From Anaerococcus prevotii DSM 20548 (GTDB lineage: Bacteria > Bacillota > Clostridia > Tissierellales > Peptoniphilaceae): a stretch of DNA of 64,000 bases. How positions within the stretch are numbered: position 1 is the stretch's first letter; the number at the start of each line of letters is the position of its first letter. The notes beneath the pieces are model-generated. The model was not told the DNA's origin. It made no database searches and was given only the letters and a program-made list of their open reading frames with translations. Of this stretch, positions 1 to 7,404 are shown in pieces. The translations under genes were made by a program, and so were the position numbers. The stretch is taken from the NCBI RefSeq assembly GCF_000024105.1, contig NC_013171.1:558001-622000 (forward strand), written 5' to 3'.

Positions 1-758
1 TCAAGGGCCGTAGCGAAGAAGAAGCCTACGCAGCAAGCCACGGCATCAAGCTAGACTTCACTAAGGAAGAAGACTACTCCATGGATGAGAATATCTGGCA
101 CTTATCCCACGAAGGACTTGACCTAGAAAATCCAGAAAATGAAGCAGATCTTGACAAAATCCTCCACTGGATCACTCCTCCAGAAAAGGCCCCTGACGAA
201 GCTCAAATAGTAGAAATAGGCTTTGAAAAAGGAAAACCAATCTCGCTAAATGGCAAGAAACTTAAGGGAAGCGATATGGTCAAAGCCTTAAATAAAATTG
301 CAGGAAGTCATGGAATAGGAATTGATGACATGGTAGAAAGCAGGGTAGTTGGTATGAAAAGCAGGGGAGTATATGAAAACCCAGCAGCAAGTCTTCTATA
401 CTTTGCTCTAGAGAAACTCCAATCAGTAACAATACATCCAGAAGCCCTAGCCTACAAGCAAAAGATGAGCCTTGATTATGCAAATCTTGTCTATGAAGGA
501 AAATGGATGACCCCACTTAAGGAAGCCATGGACATATTTATGGAAAAGGTAAATGAAAATACAAGCGGAAGTGTTAAGGTGAAACTATACAAGGGAAATA
601 TGTATCCTGCGGGAATTTTTGCTGACAAGGCCTTGTTTGATGAAGAACTTGCGACCTTCGAGGAAGATGATGTATATAGCCAAGAAGATGCAACAGGCTT
701 TATCAACCTTTTTGGACTATCCACAAAGACTTATGCAGCAGTAATGAAAGAAGATTAG
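1..758 (+). CDS. argG: argininosuccinate synthase, C-terminal part (cut by window edge)
   Basis: The frame is open from the left edge (first full codon at base 3), so the gene begins outside the window. About 250 residues are visible against roughly 400 for the family. ArgG joins citrulline and aspartate with ATP to give argininosuccinate in the cytoplasm. Recognisable C-terminal blocks are the DEN-W segment around base 81-95 and ESRVVGMKSRGVYENP near 336-383, the conserved part that contributes to the active site and tetramer. A methionine at base 81 is internal and is not the start. Stop at 756-758, nine bases before argH, so the two arginine genes form one operon. Confidence 0.95.
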   Translation, partial: KGRSEEEAYAASHGIKLDFTKEEDYSMDENIWHLSHEGLDLENPENEADLDKILHWITPPEKAPDEAQIVEIGFEKGKPISLNGKKLKGSDMVKALNKIAGSHGIGIDDMVESRVVGMKSRGVYENPAASLLYFALEKLQSVTIHPEALAYKQKMSLDYANLVYEGKWMTPLKEAMDIFMEKVNENTSGSVKVKLYKGNMYPAGIFADKALFDEELATFEEDDVYSQEDATGFINLFGLSTKTYAAVMKED

Positions 759-767
759 GAGAAATAA

Positions 768-2141
768 ATGAAGTTATGGAGCGGAATGCTTTCAGGTGAG
801 TTGGATAAGCTAGCAGAAGAATTTAACGATTCAATCAAAATCGATAAAAGACTAGTATATTGTGATATAGAAGGATCTATTGCCCATGTAGAAATGCTCG
901 GCAAAAACAATATAATCTCTGATGAAGAAAAAGAAAAAATCATCACAGGTCTTTCTTTAATATATAAGAAGCTTAAAGAAGGTAAGGAAGAAGTAGACGA
1001 ATCCTACGAAGATATCCATACATTTGTCGAAGCAAGACTTATCGAAGAGATCGGTCCTGTCGGTAAGAAAATGCACACAGCAAGGTCAAGAAACGACCAG
1101 GTTACAACAGATTTTAAGCTTTATCTAAGAAATGAATGTGAAAATATCATAGAAGATACGAAAGCTTATGTAGAAGCTCTTATAAAACTTGCTGAGAAAA
1201 ACACCAAGACCATAATGCCAGGCTACACCCACCTTCAAGCAGCCCAAGCCGTAACTTTTGCCCACCATCTCTGTGCCTATGCTATGATGGGATTAAGAGA
1301 TATAGAAAGAATAAAGTCCTTTAGGCAAAGGATGAACGAGCTTCCACTGGGAGCTTGTGCCCTAGCGGGTACGACCTATGATATAGGTAGGGACTTTGTC
1401 AAAGAAAAGCTTGGCTTTACATCTCTTATGCAAAACTCCATGGATGCAGTAAGTGATAGGGACTATGTAATTGAATTATCTTCGATTATATCCCTTATCT
1501 CCATCCACCTATCTAGACTTTCAGAAGAACTTATAATATTTTCTTCCCAACCTTACTCATTTGTAAGAATTGACGATAAATATTCTACAGGCTCTTCAAT
1601 TATGCCCCAGAAGAAAAATCCTGACATGGCTGAGCTGATAAGGGCAAAAGCAGCAAGACTTATTGCAAACACAAATCAGTCAATGATTATGATGAAGGGA
1701 CTTCCTCTTGCTTATTCTAAGGATATGCAGGAAGATAAGGAAGGAATATTTGAAAGTATAGATACCATAAGGGCTATGCTTAAAATAATGGCAGGACAGA
1801 TAGAAAGCCTTAAGGTCAATAAGGAGAAAATGCTAGCTGCCTCTAAGGAGGGCTATCTTAATGCAACTGACGTGGCGGATTATCTCGTTGGGAAAAATCT
1901 TCCCTTTAGGGATGCCCACCATATATCAGCAAGGCTTGTAAAATACGCCATGGAGAAAAATCTGTGCTTGGAGGATCTCCCTCTAGAAATTTATAAAAAT
2001 GAATCGGACTTATTTGAAGAAGATATCTACCAGGCCATAGATTTATACACATCGGTAAACAAGAGAGATTCCCTAGGCGGACCTAGTGAGAAAGAAGTTC
2101 TAAGGCAGATCGCCTATGTAAAGGAAAAATTAGAAAGGTAA
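768..2141 (+). CDS. argH: argininosuccinate lyase
   Basis: Cleaves argininosuccinate to arginine and fumarate, the last step of arginine synthesis. The 457-residue length fits the fumarase/aspartase superfamily. The superfamily signature GSSIMPQKKNPD is at about residues 275-286, carrying the catalytic serine of the mobile loop. The general-acid/base histidine block PGYTHLQ is at about 151-157, and the ARSRNDQ substrate-binding motif at about 105-111. The start follows argG by nine bases with a GGAGAAAT ribosome site. The importer gene begins three bases after the stop, so argG-argH-importer look co-transcribed. Nothing is missing from the active site as far as can be seen. Confidence 0.97.
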   Translation: MKLWSGMLSGELDKLAEEFNDSIKIDKRLVYCDIEGSIAHVEMLGKNNIISDEEKEKIITGLSLIYKKLKEGKEEVDESYEDIHTFVEARLIEEIGPVGKKMHTARSRNDQVTTDFKLYLRNECENIIEDTKAYVEALIKLAEKNTKTIMPGYTHLQAAQAVTFAHHLCAYAMMGLRDIERIKSFRQRMNELPLGACALAGTTYDIGRDFVKEKLGFTSLMQNSMDAVSDRDYVIELSSIISLISIHLSRLSEELIIFSSQPYSFVRIDDKYSTGSSIMPQKKNPDMAELIRAKAARLIANTNQSMIMMKGLPLAYSKDMQEDKEGIFESIDTIRAMLKIMAGQIESLKVNKEKMLAASKEGYLNATDVADYLVGKNLPFRDAHHISARLVKYAMEKNLCLEDLPLEIYKNESDLFEEDIYQAIDLYTSVNKRDSLGGPSEKEVLRQIAYVKEKLER

Positions 2142-2144
2142 GTT

Positions 2145-3617
2145 ATGAAAAACAAAAAATATGGACTATTAGCTATGCTTTTGGCTCTACTTGTACTTAT
2201 ACCAACAAAAGCATTTGCAGAAGAAAAAATCGTAGATGACGGAGTGATAGACTTAGGTACAAGTGCGGACTTTCCTCCTTATGAATACTATGAAGGAGAC
2301 GAAATTGTAGGGATCGATCCTGATATAGTTAAGGCAATAGCTGAAGAGTTAGGACTTGAGGTCAAACTTCACGATATGGACTTTAATAATATCATAGCAA
2401 GTATCCAATCAGGGAAAGTCGATGGAGGGGCAGCAGGTTTTACAGTAACTGAAGAAAGAAAAAAATCTGTAAACTTTACCGAACCCTTTGCCAAGACTAG
2501 CCAAATTATAGTAAAGAGAAAAGACTCTGATATAGAAGAAATCGAAGATTTAGAAGGGAAAAAGCTAGGAACCCAATTGGGATCTATCGGGGACACCATA
2601 GCGAAAGATGACTTCGGAGAAGAAAATGTATCTTCCTTTAATAAGGTCCCAGATGCTATCCTCTCCCTCCAAAGTAAGAAAATAGACGCTGTAATCTTAG
2701 ATAAGCAAAGTGCTGAAAACTTCGTAAATGCTAACAAGGACCTAGAAATAGTAGATACACCATATCTTGAAGAAGAATACGCCATAGCAGTTAATAAGGA
2801 CAACCCTGTCCTTCTAGAAAAAATGAACGAAGCAATCACAAAACTCAAGGAAGAGGGAGAAATTGACAAAATAATGGCCAAATACCAAGGCCCTTCTGAA
2901 GTTAAAGAAAGTAAGGGGCTTATTGGAAGATTCAAATCTACAATTATCGACAATGGATCTTATAAATATCTATTAGACGGACTAAAAATAACAGCGAAAG
3001 TAACGGTATGCGCCCTAATCCTTTCCTTTATCCTAGGGCTTATTATAGCCCTCGTTAGATCTGCAAAGATAGATATTGGAGATGAACTGTCAGGATTTCC
3101 AAAATTCCTACTTACAATAATTGACAAAATATTTGCCTTATTTGTATCTATAATCCGTGGAACACCTTCAACAATCCAACTTTTGATAATGTTTAATGTA
3201 ATTTTAGTAAACCTAGATAACCTAGTTCTAGTAGCTATAATTTCCTTTGCCTTAAACTCTTCAGCCTACATGGCGGAGCTATTTAGGGGCGGAATCAACT
3301 CAGTTAGTAAGGGAGAAAAGGAAGCAGCAAGAAGTCTAGGCCTATCCAACCTACAAATGATGAAAAAGGTAGTAATGCCACAAGCTGTCAAAAACTCATT
3401 GCCAGCCTTAGGTAACGAAGTTATAACCCTCTTTAAAGAAACATCAATAGCAGGCTTTATAGGGCTTGCAGACTTAACTAGGGGAGCATCAATCGTAATA
3501 AGTCAAACCTTCGATGCAGCAACAGCCTACTTCTCTGCAGCTATAATCTATCTTGTCATAGTCCTAGTTATGGAGAAAATATTCAAAGAACTAGAGAAAG
3601 GATTCCTATATGCTTAA
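2145..3617 (+). CDS. amino-acid ABC importer, binding protein fused to permease
   Basis: A single 490-residue protein. Residues 1-25 are a signal peptide ending AFA-EE. Residues 26-250 are a PAAT-family solute-binding domain ([13 protein letters not shown] start, [22 protein letters not shown]). Residues about 270-490 are a membrane permease domain with several hydrophobic helices and the EAA-type loop [12 protein letters not shown] that docks the ATPase. Such fused SBP-permeases are known for glutamine/arginine-type importers of Firmicutes. Location directly after argGH suggests arginine or another polar amino acid as substrate, but the sequence does not settle this. It overlaps the ATPase gene by 8 bases. 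Confidence 0.93.
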   Translation: MKNKKYGLLAMLLALLVLIPTKAFAEEKIVDDGVIDLGTSADFPPYEYYEGDEIVGIDPDIVKAIAEELGLEVKLHDMDFNNIIASIQSGKVDGGAAGFTVTEERKKSVNFTEPFAKTSQIIVKRKDSDIEEIEDLEGKKLGTQLGSIGDTIAKDDFGEENVSSFNKVPDAILSLQSKKIDAVILDKQSAENFVNANKDLEIVDTPYLEEEYAIAVNKDNPVLLEKMNEAITKLKEEGEIDKIMAKYQGPSEVKESKGLIGRFKSTIIDNGSYKYLLDGLKITAKVTVCALILSFILGLIIALVRSAKIDIGDELSGFPKFLLTIIDKIFALFVSIIRGTPSTIQLLIMFNVILVNLDNLVLVAIISFALNSSAYMAELFRGGINSVSKGEKEAARSLGLSNLQMMKKVVMPQAVKNSLPALGNEVITLFKETSIAGFIGLADLTRGASIVISQTFDAATAYFSAAIIYLVIVLVMEKIFKELEKGFLYA

Positions 3618-4335
3618 AGTAAAAAATGTAGAAAAATCATTCGATGACTTGAAAGTCCTAAACGGAATTGACCTAGATGTCAAGAAAAAGGATGTAATAT
3701 CAATAATAGGCCCATCTGGTTCTGGAAAATCGACCTTCCTTCGTTGCCTCAACCTTCTAGAAAAACCAGATTCGGGAGATATTTACTTCGAAGAGAAAAA
3801 AATCAACGATAATAATGTAGACATAAATAAACTTAGGGAAGAGATAGGAATGGTATTTCAAAACTTCAACCTCTTTTCCAATATGTCTATCATAGATAAC
3901 CTAACCCTCGCTCCAGTAATGAGGGGGAAAATGAACAAGAAAGAAGCAGAAGATGAGTCCATGAAGCTTTTAGAAAGAATAGGCCTTGCTAGCAAAAAAG
4001 ACGTTTATCCAGTAAGCCTATCTGGTGGACAAAAGCAAAGAGTGGCTATAGCAAGAGCCCTTATGATGAAGCCAAAGCTCATGCTCTTTGACGAACCAAC
4101 AAGTGCTCTCGATCCAGAAATGGTAGGAGAGGTCCTAGAACTTATGAAAGAGCTTGCTCACGACGGAATGACCATGGTTGTTGTAACTCACGAGATGGGC
4201 TTTGCAAGAGAAGTATCAAACAAAGTAATCTTTATGGATAAGGGAGAGGTCGTAGAGACTTCAGAAAATCCAGAAGACTTCTTCCAAAATCCAAAAGAAG
4301 AACGTAGCAAACAATTTTTGTCCATGATTTTATAA
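3610..4335 (+). CDS. amino-acid ABC importer ATPase (GlnQ/ArtP type)
   Basis: ATP-hydrolysing subunit of the importer encoded just upstream. Visible motifs are Walker [10 protein letters not shown] (about residue 34), the Q-loop region VFQNFNLFS, signature LSGGQKQR, Walker [14 protein letters not shown] and the H-loop [12 protein letters not shown]. At 241 residues it matches the polar amino acid family. The start lies inside the end of the fused SBP-permease gene (8-base overlap), pointing to translational coupling. The stop is followed at once by the promoter of tRNA-Leu. Confidence 0.96.
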   Translation: MLKVKNVEKSFDDLKVLNGIDLDVKKKDVISIIGPSGSGKSTFLRCLNLLEKPDSGDIYFEEKKINDNNVDINKLREEIGMVFQNFNLFSNMSIIDNLTLAPVMRGKMNKKEAEDESMKLLERIGLASKKDVYPVSLSGGQKQRVAIARALMMKPKLMLFDEPTSALDPEMVGEVLELMKELAHDGMTMVVVTHEMGFAREVSNKVIFMDKGEVVETSENPEDFFQNPKEERSKQFLSMIL

Positions 4336-4341
4336 AAAAAC

Positions 4342-4370
4342 TTGACAAAAGAAAAAAATAAGTGTATTAT
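4342..4370 (+). promoter_or_regulatory. sigma-A promoter of tRNA-Leu
   Basis: TTGACA at 4342-4347 and TATTAT at 4365-4370 are separated by 17 bases, 17 bases before the mature 5' end of the tRNA. This is a near-consensus vegetative promoter. Confidence 0.85.
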
Positions 4371-4387
4371 ATAAAAGTAATACACGA

Positions 4388-4478
4388 GCGGGATTGGCGG
4401 AATTGGCAGACGCGCAAGACTAAGGATCTTGTGACCGGTTTTAAGGTCGTGGAAGTTCAAGTCTTCTATCCCGCACCA
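4388..4478 (+). tRNA. tRNA-Leu (anticodon AAG)
   Basis: A class II tRNA with a long variable arm. Acceptor stem GCGGGAT (4388-4394) pairs with ATCCCGC (4468-4474), discriminator A, and CCA is encoded at 4476-4478. The anticodon stem CAAGA/TCTTG encloses loop CTAAGGA, giving anticodon AAG, which reads CUU and, after A34 to inosine editing, other CUN codons. The T-arm is GAAGTTCAAGTCTTC. It has its own promoter and terminator. Confidence 0.96.
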
Positions 4479-4482
4479 AATT

Positions 4483-4510
4483 AGCACCTTATAAGTTAGG
4501 TGCTTTTTGT
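4483..4510 (+). terminator. terminator of tRNA-Leu
   Basis: AGCACCT (4483-4489) pairs with AGGTGCT (4498-4504), followed by TTTTT. Confidence 0.9.
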
Positions 4511-4524
4511 TTACCCTTTAATCC

Positions 4525-4552
4525 TTGATTTTAATGATTATTAAAATATAAT
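4525..4552 (+). promoter_or_regulatory. candidate promoter of the antitoxin RNA
   Basis: TTGATT (4525-4530), a 16-base gap and TATAAT (4547-4552) would start a plus-strand RNA near 4559. That RNA would run into the hairpin at 4641-4672. Confidence 0.55.
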
Positions 4553-4605
4553 AATCTTAAGAGAAGCGACCTCTTAATAAAGCCACAAAGCTCTCAAACT
4601 TTGTG

Positions 4606-4640
4606 ATATTAGTGAATATCAATAGTTCCCAAATGGGCAT
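4606..4640. repeat. left direct repeat of the toxin-antitoxin locus
   Basis: Copy 1 of an interrupted direct repeat: ATATTAGTGA (4606-4615), ATATCAA (4616-4622), TTCCC (4626-4630), ATGGGCAT (4633-4640). Copy 2, at 4733-4778, has the same blocks in the same order with longer gaps. The pair flanks the bidirectional terminator. Confidence 0.75.
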
Positions 4641-4672
4641 ACAAAAAGCAGGAGGTCAGTCCTGCTTTTTGT
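4641..4672. terminator. bidirectional terminator shared by toxin and antitoxin RNAs
   Basis: A perfect 13-base stem, ACAAAAAGCAGGA (4641-4653) with TCCTGCTTTTTGT (4660-4672), and a 6-base loop. Runs of T follow the stem on both strands, so it can end transcripts from either side. The toxin stop codon (4656-4658) lies in its loop. Confidence 0.85.
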
Positions 4673-4772
4673 TTTTATCTTTGTTGCGTTTGTCTTTCCA
4701 AATTTCTATAAGGAAATCCTTCAACAAAGGCAATATTAGTGATGATATAAATATCAACAATATTTCCCTCAT
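4656..4772 (-). CDS. candidate Fst/Ldr-like type I toxin, 38 residues
   Basis: A short membrane peptide too small for routine calling. Residues 3-23 form one hydrophobic helix (ILLIFISSLILPLLKDFLI), then comes Trp25 and a highly charged Lys/Asp tail of 13 residues. This is the layout of Fst-family pore-forming toxins. The ribosome site AGGGGG sits 8 bases before the chosen ATG at 4772; an in-frame ATG two codons upstream (4778) is too close to it. CCCTCA (minus strand 4797-4792) can pair with TGAGGG (4771-4766) at the start codon, so the ribosome site and start would be masked, again as in Fst mRNA. The family call is by layout, not by residue identity. Confidence 0.65.
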   Translation of the reverse strand: MREILLIFISSLILPLLKDFLIEIWKDKRNKDKNKKQD

Positions 4773-4778
4773 GGGCAT
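4733..4778. repeat. right direct repeat of the toxin-antitoxin locus
   Basis: Copy 2 of the repeat at 4606-4640, with blocks ATATTAGTGA (4733-4742), ATATCAA (4751-4757), TTCCC and ATGGGCAT (4771-4778). It lies over the N-terminal coding part and 5' region of the toxin message. Confidence 0.75.
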
Positions 4779-4805
4779 CACCCCCTTTCATTGAGGGTTG
4801 TTTTT

Positions 4806-4814
4806 ATTATAACA
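4806..4814 (-). promoter_or_regulatory. extended -10 promoter of the toxin mRNA
   Basis: On the minus strand this reads TGTTATAAT, a perfect extended -10 (TGnTATAAT). A start near 4799 gives a leader of about 27 bases before the toxin ATG. The best -35 (TTGATT) is 19 bases away, so the extended -10 likely carries the promoter. Confidence 0.6.
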
Positions 4815-4895
4815 TATATTTTATTACGAAAATCAATTTTAATATATCTTATTATACAATCTTTACAATTTCCCAATACGAAAGCACCCTACTTG

Positions 4896-4904
4896 TGATA
4901 TAAT
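4896..4904 (+). promoter_or_regulatory. extended -10 promoter of ispE operon
   Basis: TGATATAAT (TG-A-TATAAT) ends 15 bases before the ispE start codon, leaving a very short leader that includes the ribosome site GAGGTAA. No good -35 is visible. Confidence 0.55.
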
Positions 4905-4919
4905 AAATTAGAGGTAATT

Positions 4920-5756
4920 ATGGAAAGAAAATGTTATGCTAAGGTTAATCTTACCCTCGATAGCCTATCGAAAAGAGATGATGGTTATCACGAAATCGAT
5001 AGTATTATGGTTAGGATTAATCTGTTTGATAAATTGATTATAAAGAAAAATAAAGAAAATAAATTTAATTACGAAACTAATACCCCTAATATCTGTGCCC
5101 TTGAGGATAATCTTATCTATAAGGCTTGGTGTTTACTTAAAGATAGGGTGGACGAAAATGGAGTCGATGTGACTTTGATCAAAAATATTCCCCTAGCGGC
5201 AGGTCTTGCGGGAGGCTCTACTGATGCAGCAGAGATGATCAAGGGACTTGATAAGCTTTGGGATTTGGGTCTAACTATTGATGAGAGGATGTGTCTTGGC
5301 AAAAAGCTAGGAGCAGATATTCCTTTCTTCTTCCTAGAATCAAATGCCAGAGCCCAAGGGATCGGAGAGATACTCACACCTTTTACCAACAAGCTTAAGA
5401 TGAAGCTTCTTCTCATAAATGACGGAACAGAGATTTCTTCCGCCTTTATCTACAAGAGACTTGCTGATTATGGAGTCATAGATACTAGTGAAATTATTGA
5501 TAAGCTTCGCAAGGGAGAAAAATCTGCAATCTCTGGCTTTAGAAATGTGATGGAAGATGTAATTTTTGAAAATTTCCCTCATATTAGAGAAATTTGCTCA
5601 AGGCTTGAAGATATAGGCGCGGAAAAGGCCCTCGTAAGTGGATCTGGGGCTAGTGTCTTTGGAGTTTTCACTGATGATTATAGTCTCAATCTTGCCTATG
5701 AGAAGCTTTCTGATAAGTATAAGTTCGTAGAGAAAGTGGAGTTAGTAGATGACTAG
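4920..5756 (+). CDS. ispE: 4-diphosphocytidyl-2-C-methyl-D-erythritol kinase
   Basis: Phosphorylates CDP-methylerythritol in the non-mevalonate isoprenoid pathway. The GHMP-kinase glycine-rich ATP loop PLAAGLAGGSTDAA is at about residues 91-104, and the N-terminal AKVNL with the active-site lysine at residues 7-11. The 278-residue length is normal. A second GHMP motif, VSGSGASVFGVF, is near the C-terminus. It is the first gene of a tight group: its last 8 bases overlap murI. Confidence 0.95.
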   Translation: MERKCYAKVNLTLDSLSKRDDGYHEIDSIMVRINLFDKLIIKKNKENKFNYETNTPNICALEDNLIYKAWCLLKDRVDENGVDVTLIKNIPLAAGLAGGSTDAAEMIKGLDKLWDLGLTIDERMCLGKKLGADIPFFFLESNARAQGIGEILTPFTNKLKMKLLLINDGTEISSAFIYKRLADYGVIDTSEIIDKLRKGEKSAISGFRNVMEDVIFENFPHIREICSRLEDIGAEKALVSGSGASVFGVFTDDYSLNLAYEKLSDKYKFVEKVELVDD

Positions 5757-6501
5757 GATTGGAGTTTTTGATTCAGGTCTCGGAGGTCTTACTGTCCTTA
5801 GGGAGCTTGCCAAAACGAACAAGAGTCAGTATTTTTATTTCGGAGATAGCTTGAGAGTTCCCTACGGGGGAAGGAGTGAAGAAGAGCTTAGGAGATTTTC
5901 TGCTGATATTGTAGATTTTCTAGAGAAATTCGATATAGACTATTATGTCATAGCTTGCAACACTCTTTCTGTTACTGTAACTGACTTTCTTAGAGAAAAA
6001 TACGACAAGAAATTTATTCCCATAACAGAACTTGCCCTTAAGGCTAGTGAAAAATACCAAGGTAAATTCCTGGTTCTAGGAACCAAGACTACAATAAACA
6101 GCCATTTTTACAAGAATAATCTAGAAAAAAATCCCCGAAATACAGTCTATGAGGTTGCTGCAAGTAAACTCGTCGATTTGATAGAGGCTGATAAGAAAGA
6201 TGATAAGAAGTTAAACGAATACATAGATTCCTATATAAAGATTGCCAATGATAAGAAAATCGAAAATATCCTCCTAGCCTGCACCCATTATCCTATAATA
6301 AGGGAGAACATCGAGAGAAGGCTAGATTATAAGGCTAATATTATTGATCCTGCAATCTTTTTAAGCCAGAGTCTAGAAAGTGCGAGCGATGATTTGGATA
6401 TTAATATATTTATGTCCAAGAAGACTCCCGCCACAGAGAATTTGATACCAAAACTTATGGATTTTCCCTATAAGCTAAATTATTTGAAGGAGGGCTTATG
6501 A
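5749..6501 (+). CDS. murI: glutamate racemase
   Basis: Interconverts L- and D-glutamate for peptidoglycan. The two catalytic cysteines are present: Cys70 in IACNTLSV and Cys178 in LLACTHYP. The N-terminal IGVFDSGLGG contains the conserved Asp-Ser pair, and VPYGGR follows. At 250 residues it is slightly short, but all motifs are there. The start lies within the end of ispE, and the stop overlaps the next gene by four bases (ATGA). Confidence 0.96.
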   Translation: MTRIGVFDSGLGGLTVLRELAKTNKSQYFYFGDSLRVPYGGRSEEELRRFSADIVDFLEKFDIDYYVIACNTLSVTVTDFLREKYDKKFIPITELALKASEKYQGKFLVLGTKTTINSHFYKNNLEKNPRNTVYEVAASKLVDLIEADKKDDKKLNEYIDSYIKIANDKKIENILLACTHYPIIRENIERRLDYKANIIDPAIFLSQSLESASDDLDINIFMSKKTPATENLIPKLMDFPYKLNYLKEGL

Positions 6502-7403
6502 TTTATGCAATAATGGATATTGGAAGTAACACAGTTAGGTTGTCAGTTTATAAGCAGAATGAGGATAAGGCTATTCATCTTTTTAGCGAGAAAGAGCAAG
6601 CCTCTCTTAGAAATTATGTCAAGAAGGGAAATCTTACAGACAAGGGAATCGATAGGCTGATTGCGACTTTGAGGAGATTTAATTCTATCATTTCAAACTT
6701 TGATGATATCGACAGTGTCCATCCTTTCGCAACAGCGACCATTAGAGATGTAGCCAACAGGTCCGAGATCCTTAAGAGGGTTAAGGATGAGCTGGGACTT
6801 GATATAGAGATTCTTTCGGGAGAAGATGAGGCGAGGCTTTCCTTTATAGGAGCTAGCAAGTCGGTAGATGTCAGTGAGGGTGTTTTGACAGATATCGGCG
6901 GAGGTTCATCTGAGGTTGTAATAATAGATCAAGGAAAGGTAATTAAATCGACATCCCTATCTATAGGATCCCTATCAGCCTTTAACGATTATGTTACAGG
7001 TTTATTTACTAACAAGAAAGAGAAGAAGGCAATAGATAATGCTGTAAAGCTTCTCCTAGCAGAAAATAAGATGTATAGGGAAAAGCAAAATAATCTCGCT
7101 GCTGTAGGTGGGTCTGCTAGGGCATCACTTAAGTTTTATAATGAGTATTACAATCTTTCAAATTATAATTCTACTATGGATGCCAAGAAGTTTAACAAAA
7201 TGGTCAAAGAGATTTTGGAAATGGATGATAGAGATATCCTTGATAGGATTCTTGAGATAAAACCAGATAGGGTTCATACTTTGATTCCAGGTATGGTTAT
7301 TTTAAATAGATTAGCAAAATATTTTTATGTAAATGAAATAAATATCAGCCAAACAGGCGTTAGGGAAGGGTACGTATATAGCAAGTTATTAGAAAGGAAA
7401 TAA
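6498..7403 (+). CDS. ppx: Ppx/GppA-family exopolyphosphatase
   Basis: Belongs to the ASKHA-fold phosphatases that remove terminal phosphate from polyphosphate or pppGpp. Visible motifs are the N-terminal phosphate-binding block DIGSNTVRLSVY, the catalytic-site GEDEARLSF (about residues 107-115) and GGGSSEV. Its 301 residues match the short, single-core form without the C-terminal HD domain. It is co-encoded with ppk immediately downstream (one-base gap), so synthesis and breakdown of polyphosphate are controlled together. A pppGpp role cannot be excluded. Confidence 0.92.
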   Translation: MIYAIMDIGSNTVRLSVYKQNEDKAIHLFSEKEQASLRNYVKKGNLTDKGIDRLIATLRRFNSIISNFDDIDSVHPFATATIRDVANRSEILKRVKDELGLDIEILSGEDEARLSFIGASKSVDVSEGVLTDIGGGSSEVVIIDQGKVIKSTSLSIGSLSAFNDYVTGLFTNKKEKKAIDNAVKLLLAENKMYREKQNNLAAVGGSARASLKFYNEYYNLSNYNSTMDAKKFNKMVKEILEMDDRDILDRILEIKPDRVHTLIPGMVILNRLAKYFYVNEINISQTGVREGYVYSKLLERK

Positions 7404-7404
7404 T

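Larger units (their letters stand above)
4559..4672 (+). ncRNA. candidate Fst/par-type antitoxin RNA
   Basis: Predicted transcript of about 114 bases with no obvious protein. It would begin with hairpins AAGAG/CTCTT and CACAAAG/CTTTGTG. It then carries the left direct repeat (4606-4640: blocks ATATTAGTGA, ATATCAA, TTCCC, ATGGGCAT) and ends at the shared terminator. The right copy of the repeat lies at the 5' part of the convergent toxin message. The two RNAs can therefore pair at both their 5' repeats and their 3' hairpins, as in the Fst par loci of enterococci. Assignment rests on architecture; no transcript evidence is available here. Confidence 0.55.

Noticed and set aside
2369-2953. Long antisense open frame over the amino-acid importer gene
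   Set aside because: It is a shadow frame of the SBP-permease gene, with no ribosome site and no recognisable motif. Other long antisense frames over sbcC, addB and dnaB-region genes were dropped for the same reason.
4603-4794. Plus-strand open frame of 63 codons across the tRNA-Leu/ispE gap
   Set aside because: It lies over the toxin-antitoxin-like locus on the opposite strand, has no ribosome site and no plausible protein features.
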